Shown here: positions 10,755-22,060 of the stretch, piece after piece
Layout: each line of letters opens with the position of its first letter
Numbering within the stretch: the stretch's first letter is position 1
From: Leptolyngbya sp. BL0902
GTDB lineage: Bacteria; Cyanobacteriota; Cyanobacteriia; Phormidesmidales; Phormidesmidaceae
Reading direction: 5' to 3'
DNA length: 64,000 bases
Assembly: GCF_016403105.1 (NCBI RefSeq)
Contig: NZ_CP046155.1
Coordinates: forward strand, 992,001 to 1,056,000
Made by a program: the position numbers and the translations under genes
The notes under the pieces: model-generated
What the model was told of the DNA's origin: nothing
Database searches by the model: none
What the model saw: the letters and a program-made list of their open reading frames with translations, nothing else

Positions 10755-11054
10755 TTAGGAGTTGAGGGCGACGACTTCTCTGCTCAGTCGATCACCGATC
10801 TCGTCTTCAGCCACATCGAGGTCGTAGTCCATTTGTAGCCCTAGCCAAAACCGGGGCGACATCCCAAAATAATGGGCGAGGCGGAGCGCGGTGTCGGCAG
10901 TAATGCGCCGATTGCCGTGGACAATTTCGTTGATGCGTCGGGGCGGCACCCTCAGAGCCAGGGCGAGTTGGTTTTGGCTGAGGTTCATGGGTTGAAGAAA
11001 TTCTTCCAGCAAAATTTCGCCGGGATGAACGGGGCGTAGCCTTTCGTTATCCAT
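10755..11054 (-). CDS. higA: HigA-family antitoxin
   Basis: A 99-residue helix-turn-helix antitoxin. It begins with the HigA signature PVHPGEILLEEFL and continues through an XRE-type HTH (NQLALALRVPPRRINEIVHG) and ITADTALRLAHYFG, RFWLGLQ. It would bind and neutralise the HigB toxin encoded just upstream and repress their shared promoter. The ATG at 11054 follows a GAGGT ribosome site six bases upstream, which overlaps the toxin stop codon region, so the two genes are translationally close (9-base gap). The toxin-first order is the HigBA arrangement. Confidence 0.93.
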   Translation of the reverse strand: MDNERLRPVHPGEILLEEFLQPMNLSQNQLALALRVPPRRINEIVHGNRRITADTALRLAHYFGMSPRFWLGLQMDYDLDVAEDEIGDRLSREVVALNS

Positions 11055-11063
11055 GGGTTTACC

Positions 11064-11345
11064 TCAGTGATAGTCTACAATTTCCACATCAAAGGCTTCG
11101 CCAGCCTGCCAGACAAAGCAAATGCGCCACTGATCATTAATCCGAATGCTGTACTGGCCCGACCGATCTCCACTGAGCCGTTCGAGGCGATTAGCAGGCG
11201 GAATCCTAAGATCTTGAAGGGTTTCGGCACGATTTAACATTCGCAATTTGCGTAGAGCCACCTGCTGAATTTCGGATGGCACCTTACGAGAACGCCGACG
11301 CTCAAAGATAGCTTGGGCTTCTTTATCTTTGAAACTGCGAATCAA
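11064..11345 (-). CDS. higB: HigB/RelE-family toxin
   Basis: A ribosome-dependent mRNA interferase of the RelE superfamily, first gene of the higBA pair. The product reads IRSFKDKEAQAIFERRRSRKV near the start and ends with GQYSIRINDQWRICFVW and VEIVDYH, the conserved C-terminal strands of HigB. I place the start at the TTG at 11345 because the family begins M(I/K)xSFK. An ATG at 11366 would add seven residues (MCEDCYP) and is the alternative. The pair sits between trmFO and an esterase gene, a common position for a small mobile stability module. Confidence 0.88.
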   Translation of the reverse strand: MIRSFKDKEAQAIFERRRSRKVPSEIQQVALRKLRMLNRAETLQDLRIPPANRLERLSGDRSGQYSIRINDQWRICFVWQAGEAFDVEIVDYH

Positions 11346-11450
11346 TGGATAGCAATCCTCACACACATCCTATCAGCCTATAACGATTCGCGTTAAACGC
11401 CAATGGATAAAGTGGGCTGGGGCGACCGATTGGACTGGCGGGGCCGATGG

Positions 11451-11480
11451 CTAGGCGTTAGGCCATTCGGGTAACGCTAG
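11451..11480. terminator. inverted repeat in the higB-esterase gap
   Basis: CTAGGCGTTA at 11451-11460 pairs with TAACGCTAG at 11472-11480, a nine-base-pair stem with one bulged G and an 11-base loop. It has no T-run on either side, so it may be a weak terminator or a remnant of a palindromic repeat. The rest of the gap between higB and the esterase start shows nothing I recognise. Confidence 0.35.
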
Positions 11481-11634
11481 ACAGGCGAGGAGCGAGGGTT
11501 GGCCGGATCGCAGATTTAACCAACCTGAGGTTTTGGCTGAGGGTCGAGGTGACTTTCCTTGAGATTGCGGCTGCGGTATGGTTTGGAAATAATCGTTTGG
11601 CAATCGTGGATTTTTCCGGGGTGGGAGGTCGTCC

Positions 11635-12294
11635 TTGAGCCTGAATACTCTGAACTACCCAGCGGTGGCAGGAACCGCAGATTGGCATTTGGTGGCGCTC
11701 CACGGATGGGGAGCCAATGCGGCGGATTTGGCGGGGTTGGCTCCCTATCTGAAGCTGCCCCACTTTTCCATGACTTTTCCCGACGCGCCCCACGCCCATC
11801 CCCAGGTGCCGGGGGGCCGGATGTGGTACGGATTCCCTTGGGGGTACGATTTCCGCCAGCCCCACAATTTTGAGGCCCAGGACGACCTGAAAACCAGTCG
11901 GCAGATGCTGAAAGATTGGCTATTGAACCTCGCCAAAACCAGCCAAATTCCTCTGGAGCGCACCATTTTGGCGGGGTTTTCCCAGGGGGGCGCGATGGCC
12001 ATTGATATTGGGGGCCAATTGCCCTTGGCGGGACAGATTATCCTCAGTGGCTACTGTCACGGGGCGCTGAATCCCCCCATCACGCCGCGCCCGGTGATGA
12101 TGGTGCACGGCACCTTCGATCCGGTGGTGCCTATCGAAAACGCCTACGAGGCCAAGGACGCCCTAGAGGCGCAGAATCAGCCTGTCGCCTTTCAAGCAGT
12201 AGCCATGGGACACGAAATTTTGCCCTCGGTGATTCAGTCCATCACCGCCTTTTGCGAAGATTTACGGCGGGTTGCAGGGGATACCGAACCTTAA
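11635..12294 (+). CDS. alpha/beta-hydrolase esterase (carboxylesterase/phospholipase family)
   Basis: A 219-residue cytosolic serine hydrolase of the short carboxylesterase family. The catalytic triad is readable: nucleophile Ser in GFSQGGAMA, Asp in HGTFDPVVP and His in MGHEI. The oxyanion region is LHGWGANAADL near the N-terminus. The start is a TTG at 11635 supported by a good GGAGGT ribosome site seven bases upstream. Substrate is not predictable; relatives hydrolyse short acyl esters or lysophospholipids. Confidence 0.88.
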   Translation: MSLNTLNYPAVAGTADWHLVALHGWGANAADLAGLAPYLKLPHFSMTFPDAPHAHPQVPGGRMWYGFPWGYDFRQPHNFEAQDDLKTSRQMLKDWLLNLAKTSQIPLERTILAGFSQGGAMAIDIGGQLPLAGQIILSGYCHGALNPPITPRPVMMVHGTFDPVVPIENAYEAKDALEAQNQPVAFQAVAMGHEILPSVIQSITAFCEDLRRVAGDTEP

Positions 12295-12348
12295 CCTTTA
12301 GGATAAAGAAGTGAACTGTATGGCCCAAGGGGTGGTGAGAGCAGCGGC

Positions 12349-12391
12349 TTTCCCTTAACCCCGGTGCAATGCAGATAGCGTAAGGGGGAAA
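12349..12391 (+). promoter_or_regulatory. leader hairpin covering the DUF2555 ribosome-binding site
   Basis: TTTCCCTTA at 12349-12357 is complementary to TAAGGGGGAAA at 12381-12391 apart from two extra Gs. The right arm contains the purine-rich ribosome-binding site that ends seven bases before the ATG at 12398. Folding would hide that site. This is seen directly in sequence; a regulatory role is inference. Confidence 0.4.
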
Positions 12392-12397
12392 CTGATC

Positions 12398-12610
12398 ATG
12401 CTGAGCGTCCATGTTTCGCAAGAAGCGGTCTCAGAAATGACGCCGGACACCGTGGAAGAACTGGCCCGTCGCCTGGAGGCCGATGCCTACGACAACGCCT
12501 TTGAGGGGTTGCAAGACTGGCATTTGCTGCGTGCCCTCGCCTTCCAGCGGCCAGAATTGGTAGAATCCTACGTCTACCTCCTCGATCTTGAACCCTACGA
12601 CGAATCGTGA
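12398..12610 (+). CDS. DUF2555 family small protein
   Basis: A 70-residue acidic protein of a family restricted to cyanobacteria and plastid lineages. Recognisable stretches are ELARRLEADAYDNAFEGLQDW and HLLRALAFQRPELVESYVYL. Its stop codon overlaps the GTG start of coaBC, so the two are translationally coupled. That adjacency, as I recall it, is conserved in cyanobacteria and hints at a link to coenzyme A synthesis, but no biochemical role is established. Confidence 0.88.
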   Translation: MLSVHVSQEAVSEMTPDTVEELARRLEADAYDNAFEGLQDWHLLRALAFQRPELVESYVYLLDLEPYDES

Positions 12611-13917
12611 GCCTCGCCCTCGTTCCAGACCCGTCTAACGCCCAACCCATCGTGCCCGTGGGGCAACCCCAGCCGGAAGTCGATCTAGAAGCCAATCTAG
12701 ATCCCGCTGGCCCACGGGTGCTAATCGGCATCACCGGGGGCATCGCCGCCTACAAAGTCTGTTCCGTGATTTCTGAACTGGCTAAGGCGGGCGTTTCTGT
12801 GCGGGTAATGCTGACCGACCAGGGGCAGGCGTTTATTCCGGCCCTCACCGTCGCCGCCCTCAGCCGTCATCCTGCCTATACCGACGCGGATTTTTGGTCG
12901 AACAGCCAGGGTCGTCCGCTGCACATTGAGCTGGGGGAATGGGCGGATTTGATCGTAATTGCGCCCCTCAGTGCGAACACCCTCGGCAAGCTGGCCCACG
13001 GGCTGGCGGATAATTTGCTGACCAATACCGTGCTGGCCTCCACCTGCCCCGTGCTGTTGGCCCCCGCCATGAATACCGATATGTGGCAACAGCGGGCGGT
13101 GCAGCGCAACTGGCATTTGGTGCGCCAAGACCAGCGCTTCCATAGCGTGGGGCCAACCAGCGGCATCCTCGCCTGCGACCGCATCGGGGCAGGGCGCATG
13201 GCCGAACCGGAGGACATCCTGGCCTATGTCGAATCCCTGATGCACACCCAGGGGCAGCGGGATTTGACGGGCAAGAACCTGCTGATTAGCACGGGCAGCA
13301 CCCGCGAATTTTTGGATCCGGTGCGCTTCATCGGCAACCCGTCTAGCGGCAAAATGGGCGTGGCTCTGGCCCTTGCCGCCAAGCACCGAGGGGCCAACGT
13401 TACCCTCGTCCACGGCCCCCTAGAGGGCGATCTCCAGGCCAGGTTGGGGGGCATTCGCACGGTTTCTGTCGTCACCGCCGCCGCCATGCACCGAGCCATG
13501 GTGACGTACCTACCCCAGGCCGACTGGATTTTGATGGCTGCTGCCGTGGCCGATGTGAAGCCCGCCACCCAATCCCCCACCAAGCTGGCCAAGGCCAACC
13601 TGCCCAAGGCCCTACCCCTGGCCGCCGTGCCCGACATTGTGGCTGACCTCAACCGCCGTCGCCAGCCCCGTCAGCGCCTGATTGGCTTTGCGGCCCAAAC
13701 CGGAGACATTGTGCCCCCGGCCTGGGAAAAGCTCCAGCGCAAAGGGTTAGACGCCATCGTCGCCAACCCTATAGATATCCCTGGCAGTGGCTTTGGTAGT
13801 GATACTAACCAGGCCGTCCTGATCCAAGCTGACGGCGAAAAAGAGGTTTTCCCTCCCTCTCCCAAACTGGTGTTGGCCCATCGGCTGATTGATGCGCTGC
13901 TGGCCCAACAGTTTTAA
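12607..13917 (+). CDS. coaBC: bifunctional phosphopantothenoylcysteine decarboxylase / phosphopantothenate--cysteine ligase CoaBC
   Basis: Carries out two successive steps of coenzyme A synthesis: ligation of cysteine to 4'-phosphopantothenate and decarboxylation to 4'-phosphopantetheine. The N-terminal flavin-dependent CoaC domain shows GITGGIAAYK, the active-site region HIELGEWAD and PAMNTDMW. The CoaB domain shows ISTGSTREFLDPVRFIGN followed by SSGKMG and a lysine-rich AKxNLPKA segment. It has 436 residues with about 35 extra residues before the conserved core. The GTG start at 12607 overlaps the stop of the DUF2555 gene by four bases. Confidence 0.95.
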   Translation: MSLALVPDPSNAQPIVPVGQPQPEVDLEANLDPAGPRVLIGITGGIAAYKVCSVISELAKAGVSVRVMLTDQGQAFIPALTVAALSRHPAYTDADFWSNSQGRPLHIELGEWADLIVIAPLSANTLGKLAHGLADNLLTNTVLASTCPVLLAPAMNTDMWQQRAVQRNWHLVRQDQRFHSVGPTSGILACDRIGAGRMAEPEDILAYVESLMHTQGQRDLTGKNLLISTGSTREFLDPVRFIGNPSSGKMGVALALAAKHRGANVTLVHGPLEGDLQARLGGIRTVSVVTAAAMHRAMVTYLPQADWILMAAAVADVKPATQSPTKLAKANLPKALPLAAVPDIVADLNRRRQPRQRLIGFAAQTGDIVPPAWEKLQRKGLDAIVANPIDIPGSGFGSDTNQAVLIQADGEKEVFPPSPKLVLAHRLIDALLAQQF

Positions 13918-13957
13918 CTCAATGCCCTGCTGTCCCATCAGGTTATTCCAGTCGCCT

Positions 13958-14069
13958 GGGACTTATCGCCTGGGACTCATGGTTTGGGACTTATCGCCCA
14001 GGACTCATGGTTTGGGACTTATCGTCTGGGACTTGTCGCCTGGGACTCATGGTTTGGAACCAAGCGCCT
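13958..14069. repeat. 14-bp tandem repeat, seven units plus a decayed eighth
   Basis: Units of consensus GGGACTYATSGYYT begin at 13958, 13972, 13986, 14000, 14014, 14028 and 14042, with a decayed copy at 14056. Two subtypes largely alternate, one ending TTATCGCCT and one ending TCATGGTTT, giving a 28-bp higher-order period. The array starts 40 bases after the coaBC stop and lies about 220 bases before the MHYT kinase. No spacers occur, so it is not CRISPR. Confidence 0.9.
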
Positions 14070-14123
14070 TTCCCATTGGCAGGCACAGCGATTTTTCTCA
14101 GGATTGGGTATGATACGGCTGAG

Positions 14124-14169
14124 CCATAGCTCCTGGAACCCTGGCGTCCAGAGCCTTGTTCTGCTATGG
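14124..14169 (+). other. nested stem-loop in the MHYT kinase leader
   Basis: CCATAGC at 14124-14130 pairs exactly with GCTATGG at 14163-14169. Inside it, CTGGA at 14133-14137 pairs with TCCAG at 14147-14151. A TATGAT lies just before at 14109-14114. It could be a small structured RNA, a terminator of transcription from coaBC or a protein site; nothing identifies it further. Confidence 0.35.
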
Positions 14170-14194
14170 AGACGTAGACTTTTCGCAAAGTTTT

Positions 14195-14224
14195 TTGGGC
14201 CTAATCCGTGGGGCAGAGTATAGT
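14195..14224 (+). promoter_or_regulatory. candidate sigma70-type promoter for the MHYT kinase operon
   Basis: TTGGGC at 14195-14200 and TATAGT at 14219-14224 are separated by 18 bases, about 65 bases before the kinase ATG at 14292. It is a moderate match to the -35/-10 consensus found by eye only. Confidence 0.3.
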
Positions 14225-14291
14225 CCAGGTATAAGATGTGACTTCAACCTGACTTTGCCTTGACGTCAAACCACAACGGAACTCAACCACA

Positions 14292-18103
<3,812 letters not shown>

Positions 18104-18107
<4 letters not shown>

Positions 18108-19231
18108 CTATGAACACCGATTATGCCTTGGATGATCTAGATCGGGCTACTATCTTAGTTGTTGATGACACCCCTGACAATCTCACTTTTATTAGCGGGC
18201 TGCTGCGGGATCACTATCGCGTCAAGGTAGCTACCAGCGGTGAAAAAGCTATGCTCATTGCCCAGGTTGAGCCCCATCCAGATTTAATTTTGCTAGATAT
18301 TTTGATGCCTGGATTAGATGGCTATGAGGTCTGCCAACAACTCAAGGCTGATTCAAAGACAAAACAAATCCCTATTATTTTTCTTACTGTAAAGTCCGAC
18401 ATTGAAGATGAGCGTCGAGGATTAGAACTCGGTGCAGCAGACTACATTACAAAACCCGTGAGCCCACCAATTTTAATGGCTAGAGTAAAAACTCAACTTA
18501 ACCTCAAAGCCTCCTACGATAGCCTCCAAAATCTCCTGCGATCTAGAGAAGATATGGTGAATATGATTATCCATGATCTTCGTAATCCAATCACTAATAT
18601 TCTAATGCTGTCAGAGATTTTCTTAGAGAATACTGATCTGCCATCCCAAAAACTACGGAAACATCTGGATATTATTTGGCGCAGCGGCCAGAAACTACGC
18701 ACCCTAGTCGATGATCTGTTGATCAAGGCCAAACTTGAGTCAGGACACTTTATCCTTGATCGCCAAAAGGCTGACTTGGGGGAATTATGCCAGATGGCCC
18801 TCAGCGAAGTTCAGGAAATTGCAGGACAGAAAAATCTAGCCCTCGACCTTAGCTTGCCAGCGCAAAAGGTATCCCCAGCCTATGTTGATCCGGTCTTAAT
18901 TCGTCGCTCAGTGGAAAATCTTCTTTCTAACGCAATTAAATACTCCCCTAGCCATAGTACTATCCATCTTAAGTTAGTCTACGCCTCCCCCACCCAAGCC
19001 ATGATTCAGGTGACTGACGAAGGGCCTGGGGTGAACGCTGAACTGCGACAACGTATCTTTGATAAGTATGAGATCGGTACGTTGATGCAGGGCGTTAGTC
19101 AGATTGGGCTAGGACTAGCCTTCTGCAAACTCGTGGTCGAAGCCCACGGAGGAACCATTACCGTAGAGGACAACCAGCCCAGGGGCGCTATTTTTAGCAT
19201 CACTATTGAAACAAAGGAGCCCAACGAATGA
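18104..19231 (+). CDS. response regulator-histidine kinase hybrid (REC-HisKA-HATPase)
   Basis: A 375-residue soluble kinase with an N-terminal receiver domain (VVDDTPDN; phospho-acceptor Asp at about 65 in LLDILMPG; switch Lys in ADYITKPV). A HisKA domain with His about 157 in [10 protein letters not shown] and an HATPase domain with DEGPGV and GLGLAFCK follow. It would take phosphate from the HPt of the upstream kinase and in turn modulate its own kinase core. It overlaps both neighbours by four bases, so all three proteins are made from one transcript by coupled translation. Its DNA is visibly A+T-richer than the first half of the upstream gene. Confidence 0.92.
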
Positions 19232-20322
19232 AAAGCCTAGGGGAACGGGCAACGATTCTGGTAGTAGATGACACCCCAGAGAATCTTTCCTTTATGAGTG
19301 GCTTATTGAAAGATTTTTATCGAGTTAAGGTGGCGAACAATGGTGAAAAAGCCCTTGCTATTGTGCAGTCTGATAATCCTCCTGATTTAGTTTTACTAGA
19401 TATTATGATGCCGGGGATAGATGGCTATGACGTTTGCTACTCCATCAAGGCAAGCCACCGAACTGCCGACATTCCCATCATTTTCTTGACTGCTAAGTCG
19501 GAAGTTGAAGATGAGCGAAAGGGCCTAGATTTAGGGGCAGCAGATTACATCACTAAGCCCGTTAGTCCACCAATTCTGCTTGCTAGGGTAAAAACTCAGC
19601 TTGCTCTCAAGGCTTCAGCAGATTTCCTGCGTGACAAAAATGCCTTTCTAGAACAGGAGGTTTTTCGTCGCACCCAGGAAAATCAGGCAATTCAAGATGT
19701 TACAATTCAGCTCATGGCTTCCCTCGCTGAAACTCGCGACAACGAAACAGGAAATCACATCCGACGCACTCAAAACTACGTAAAGATCTTAGCAGAACAC
19801 CTCAAGGATCATCCCCGATTCTGCTACTTTCTCAGCGATGCCATCATTCAGCATCTCTATAAGTCTGCCCCCCTCCATGACATTGGCAAGGTCGGTATCC
19901 CCGATCATATTTTGCTAAAGCCTGGTCGCCTGACGCCGGAAGAATTTGAAATTATGAAAACCCATACCACCCTGGGTCGTGATGCCATTACTCAAGCAGA
20001 AAAAAGTCTGGGAATGACGGTGGATTTCCTGAAGCTGGCTAAGGAAATTGCCTATTCTCACCAGGAAAAATGGGATGGAACGGGTTATCCTGAGGGGCTG
20101 ACTGGAGACAACATTCCCATCTCTGCCCGACTGATGGCCCTTGCGGATGTCTATGATGCCCTCATCAGTCGTCGAGTTTACAAAGAACCCATCCCTCACG
20201 AAGAGGCAGTGGCAATAATTCAAGGCCAACGCGGTTCCCATTTTGATCCCGATATGGTGGATGCCTTTCTTGAGATTCAGTCGGAATTCCAGGCTATTGC
20301 CCAGCGCTTTGTCGATCCTTAA
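19228..20322 (+). CDS. REC-HD-GYP c-di-GMP phosphodiesterase response regulator
   Basis: A 364-residue two-domain regulator. The receiver has Asp at about 58 in LLDIMMPGID and TKPVSPP around the switch Lys, and closely resembles the receiver of the preceding kinase, suggesting duplication. A short helical linker leads to an HD-GYP domain with the HD pair at about 217-218 (LHDIGKVGIPD), a downstream HTTLG, YSHQEKWDGTGYPEGL and LADVYDAL. All metal and GYP residues are present, so it should hydrolyse c-di-GMP (to pGpG or GMP) when phosphorylated. It is the likely output of the three-gene relay. Confidence 0.94.
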   Translation: MKSLGERATILVVDDTPENLSFMSGLLKDFYRVKVANNGEKALAIVQSDNPPDLVLLDIMMPGIDGYDVCYSIKASHRTADIPIIFLTAKSEVEDERKGLDLGAADYITKPVSPPILLARVKTQLALKASADFLRDKNAFLEQEVFRRTQENQAIQDVTIQLMASLAETRDNETGNHIRRTQNYVKILAEHLKDHPRFCYFLSDAIIQHLYKSAPLHDIGKVGIPDHILLKPGRLTPEEFEIMKTHTTLGRDAITQAEKSLGMTVDFLKLAKEIAYSHQEKWDGTGYPEGLTGDNIPISARLMALADVYDALISRRVYKEPIPHEEAVAIIQGQRGSHFDPDMVDAFLEIQSEFQAIAQRFVDP

Positions 20323-20404
20323 GGGGGGTATTGAAATTGCACGGATGATAGCGGAGGACGCTCTGCGCTACAGTAGGCCCAGGGGAAATTCACAAAACTT
20401 GACA

Positions 20405-21085
20405 ATGGCGGTAACGGCGTTCCGATACTGGATTGGCCTGGGTCTGGCGCTGGGGGCTCTAGGCTGTAGCGCCATGGTGCGGCATAGCCCCTCATCCGAG
20501 CCTCCGCTTGTCCCTGCACTCAAGGCTCCTACGGCTTCTGTCGCCGATTTGGCAACGTCTCTACCGCCCTCGGTGCCTGCTACGGTGTGGGATTACCTGA
20601 GGCAGGGGGATCAGCGTCTCTATGTGGTGCTGTTGCGCCATGCCCTGGCTCCCGGTACAGGGGATCCGGCTAACTTCCGACTAGGCGACTGTGCCACCCA
20701 GCGCAACCTTTCTGAGGCAGGGCGACAGCAAGCCATCGCTATTGGTCAAGCCTTTCGACAGCAAGGGGTGACGGTGGAGGGGGTACTGTCTAGCCAGTGG
20801 TGCCGCTGTTTAGAAACTGCTGAACTCCTGGGGTTAGGCCCGGTGGAGCCCTTCGCACCGCTGAATTCCTTTTTTCGAGATCGGCGCACCACCGATAGCC
20901 AAACTGCTGCGGTGGAAGCCTACCTGCGCCAGCAACCCCAAGGTGTGCTGATCATGGTGACGCATCAGGTTAACATCACGGCGCTGACGGGCATTTTCCC
21001 TCCCTCGGGCCATGGAGTGGTGGTGGCCGTAGAGGAGAATCAACCCTTCACGACTATCGGGACGTTGGAAACCCTTGCACCCTAG
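20405..21085 (+). CDS. histidine phosphatase superfamily lipoprotein
   Basis: A 226-residue exported protein. The N-terminus carries a lipoprotein signal peptide with a lipobox ending LGALGC, so it is probably anchored on the periplasmic side. The phosphoglycerate-mutase-like fold is indicated by LLRHALAPG (catalytic His), CATQRNLSEAGRQQA and a later THQVN with the second His. The usual RHG is RHA here, as in a subset of secreted members. I chose the ATG at 20405 because it gives a proper signal peptide; an in-frame ATG upstream overlaps the HD-GYP gene. Substrate unknown. Confidence 0.8.
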   Translation: MAVTAFRYWIGLGLALGALGCSAMVRHSPSSEPPLVPALKAPTASVADLATSLPPSVPATVWDYLRQGDQRLYVVLLRHALAPGTGDPANFRLGDCATQRNLSEAGRQQAIAIGQAFRQQGVTVEGVLSSQWCRCLETAELLGLGPVEPFAPLNSFFRDRRTTDSQTAAVEAYLRQQPQGVLIMVTHQVNITALTGIFPPSGHGVVVAVEENQPFTTIGTLETLAP

Positions 21086-21162
21086 GACGGGGCATGGTGC
21101 GACAATGACCTTGGCTGTTGTCGCTAGAAACGGCGATGGCCCAACTGCTCTGAGGGCAACCC

Positions 21163-21624
21163 ATGACGACGAAAACCATTGTGCTCCATCACCTTTGTGG
21201 CCATCGGTTCATTGGGCATACCGAAGCCGGAGATCGCATTCCCGTCGATGGCGATCAACCCGCCATTGGGCCTAAACCCACCGACCTGCTTCTGGCTGCC
21301 CTCGGATCGTGCACTGCCTACGATGTGATTGACATCATGGCCAAAAAGCGCCAACCCCTTGCCCACTACCGGATTGAGGTTGTTGGTACCCAGGCCGATA
21401 CCCATCCTCGCCGTTTTACCCACATCACCGTTACCCACTATGGCGCTGGCCCAGCCGTGACCGAGGCCGCCTTAGCTCGATCTGCCGAGCTTTCCCACAC
21501 CCGCTACTGCGCCGTAGCCGCCACCCTCAACGCCGAAATCGCTATCAAAACCGTTGTGGAACCCTGGGATCCCGACCAGGTGATGGGATCCCAGGAAGAT
21601 AATTCGGGGTCGTCTAATGTCTAA
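21163..21624 (+). CDS. OsmC/Ohr family protein
   Basis: A 153-residue redox protein of the OsmC superfamily, whose members reduce organic hydroperoxides with a cysteine pair. Both conserved cysteines are visible: LAALGSCTAYDV and SHTRYCAVAATL. The overall pattern (GDQPAIGPKPTDLLLAALGS) fits YhfA/OsmC-like proteins better than Ohr. A glutaredoxin gene is convergent immediately downstream, so two thiol-based proteins are adjacent, though on opposite strands. Confidence 0.9.
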   Translation: MTTKTIVLHHLCGHRFIGHTEAGDRIPVDGDQPAIGPKPTDLLLAALGSCTAYDVIDIMAKKRQPLAHYRIEVVGTQADTHPRRFTHITVTHYGAGPAVTEAALARSAELSHTRYCAVAATLNAEIAIKTVVEPWDPDQVMGSQEDNSGSSNV

Positions 21625-21648
21625 TTGGCTTTACTGCCTAAGGGTTTA

Positions 21649-21921
21649 CTAAACCGCAGGGGCCGCTTCTAGCAGGGGTTCAATCCCGCCCTGGGCATTG
21701 AGGGCATGGAGGTCATCACAGCCGCCGACGTGGTGATTGTTGATGAACACTTGGGGTACCGAGCGACGACCATTGGCGCGTTTGGCCATTTCGCTGCGGG
21801 CCGTTTCATCGCCATCGATGCAGTATTCGGTGTATTCGATGCCCTTGCGATCTAGCAACGCCTTGGCGCGAATGCAGAAGGGGCAATACGTCCAGGTGTA
21901 GATTTCAACGGTGGGGGACAT
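21649..21921 (-). CDS. grxC: glutaredoxin 3
   Basis: A 90-residue dithiol glutaredoxin that reduces disulfides with glutathione. It has the class I active site TYCPFCIRAK, the SVPQVFINNHHVGGCDDLHAL cis-Pro and glutathione-binding region and normal length. The start is the ATG at 21921, preceded by GGAGG seven bases upstream; a more distant ATG at 21942 would add seven residues not found in the family. Confidence 0.93.
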   Translation of the reverse strand: MSPTVEIYTWTYCPFCIRAKALLDRKGIEYTEYCIDGDETARSEMAKRANGRRSVPQVFINNHHVGGCDDLHALNAQGGIEPLLEAAPAV

Positions 21922-21990
21922 GGCGATACCTCCGCAATTCATGATTCTTCATATTCTAAACCACCCGACCCCTCACCGTTCCCCAATTCC

Positions 21991-22057
21991 CTAGGGCGAG
22001 GGGATCGCGCCCCTACCTGAATCTCTAGGGCGAGGAGACCGCGCCCCTACCTGAATC
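21991..22057. repeat. two tandem ~34-bp GC-rich repeat units
   Basis: Two near-identical units start CTAGGGCGAGG at 21991 and 22025 and run through CGCGCCCCTACCTGAATC. Each contains an imperfect inverted repeat between AGGGCG and CGCCCCT. They lie between the grxC start and the radA stop; the second unit ends four bases before radA. They resemble short intergenic palindromic repeats of cyanobacteria. Confidence 0.75.
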
Positions 22058-22060
22058 CTG

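Noticed and set aside
11458-11873. Open frames overlapping the esterase start on both strands
   Set aside because: The esterase has a good ribosome site and full catalytic triad; the other frames have no recognisable content.
13958-14069. Possible CRISPR array
   Set aside because: Units are only 14 bases, are directly adjacent without spacers, and no cas gene is nearby.
21670-21700. A tRNA T-loop-like string GGGTTCAATCCC
   Set aside because: It lies inside the coding sequence of grxC and there is no matching acceptor stem, D arm or anticodon arm around it.
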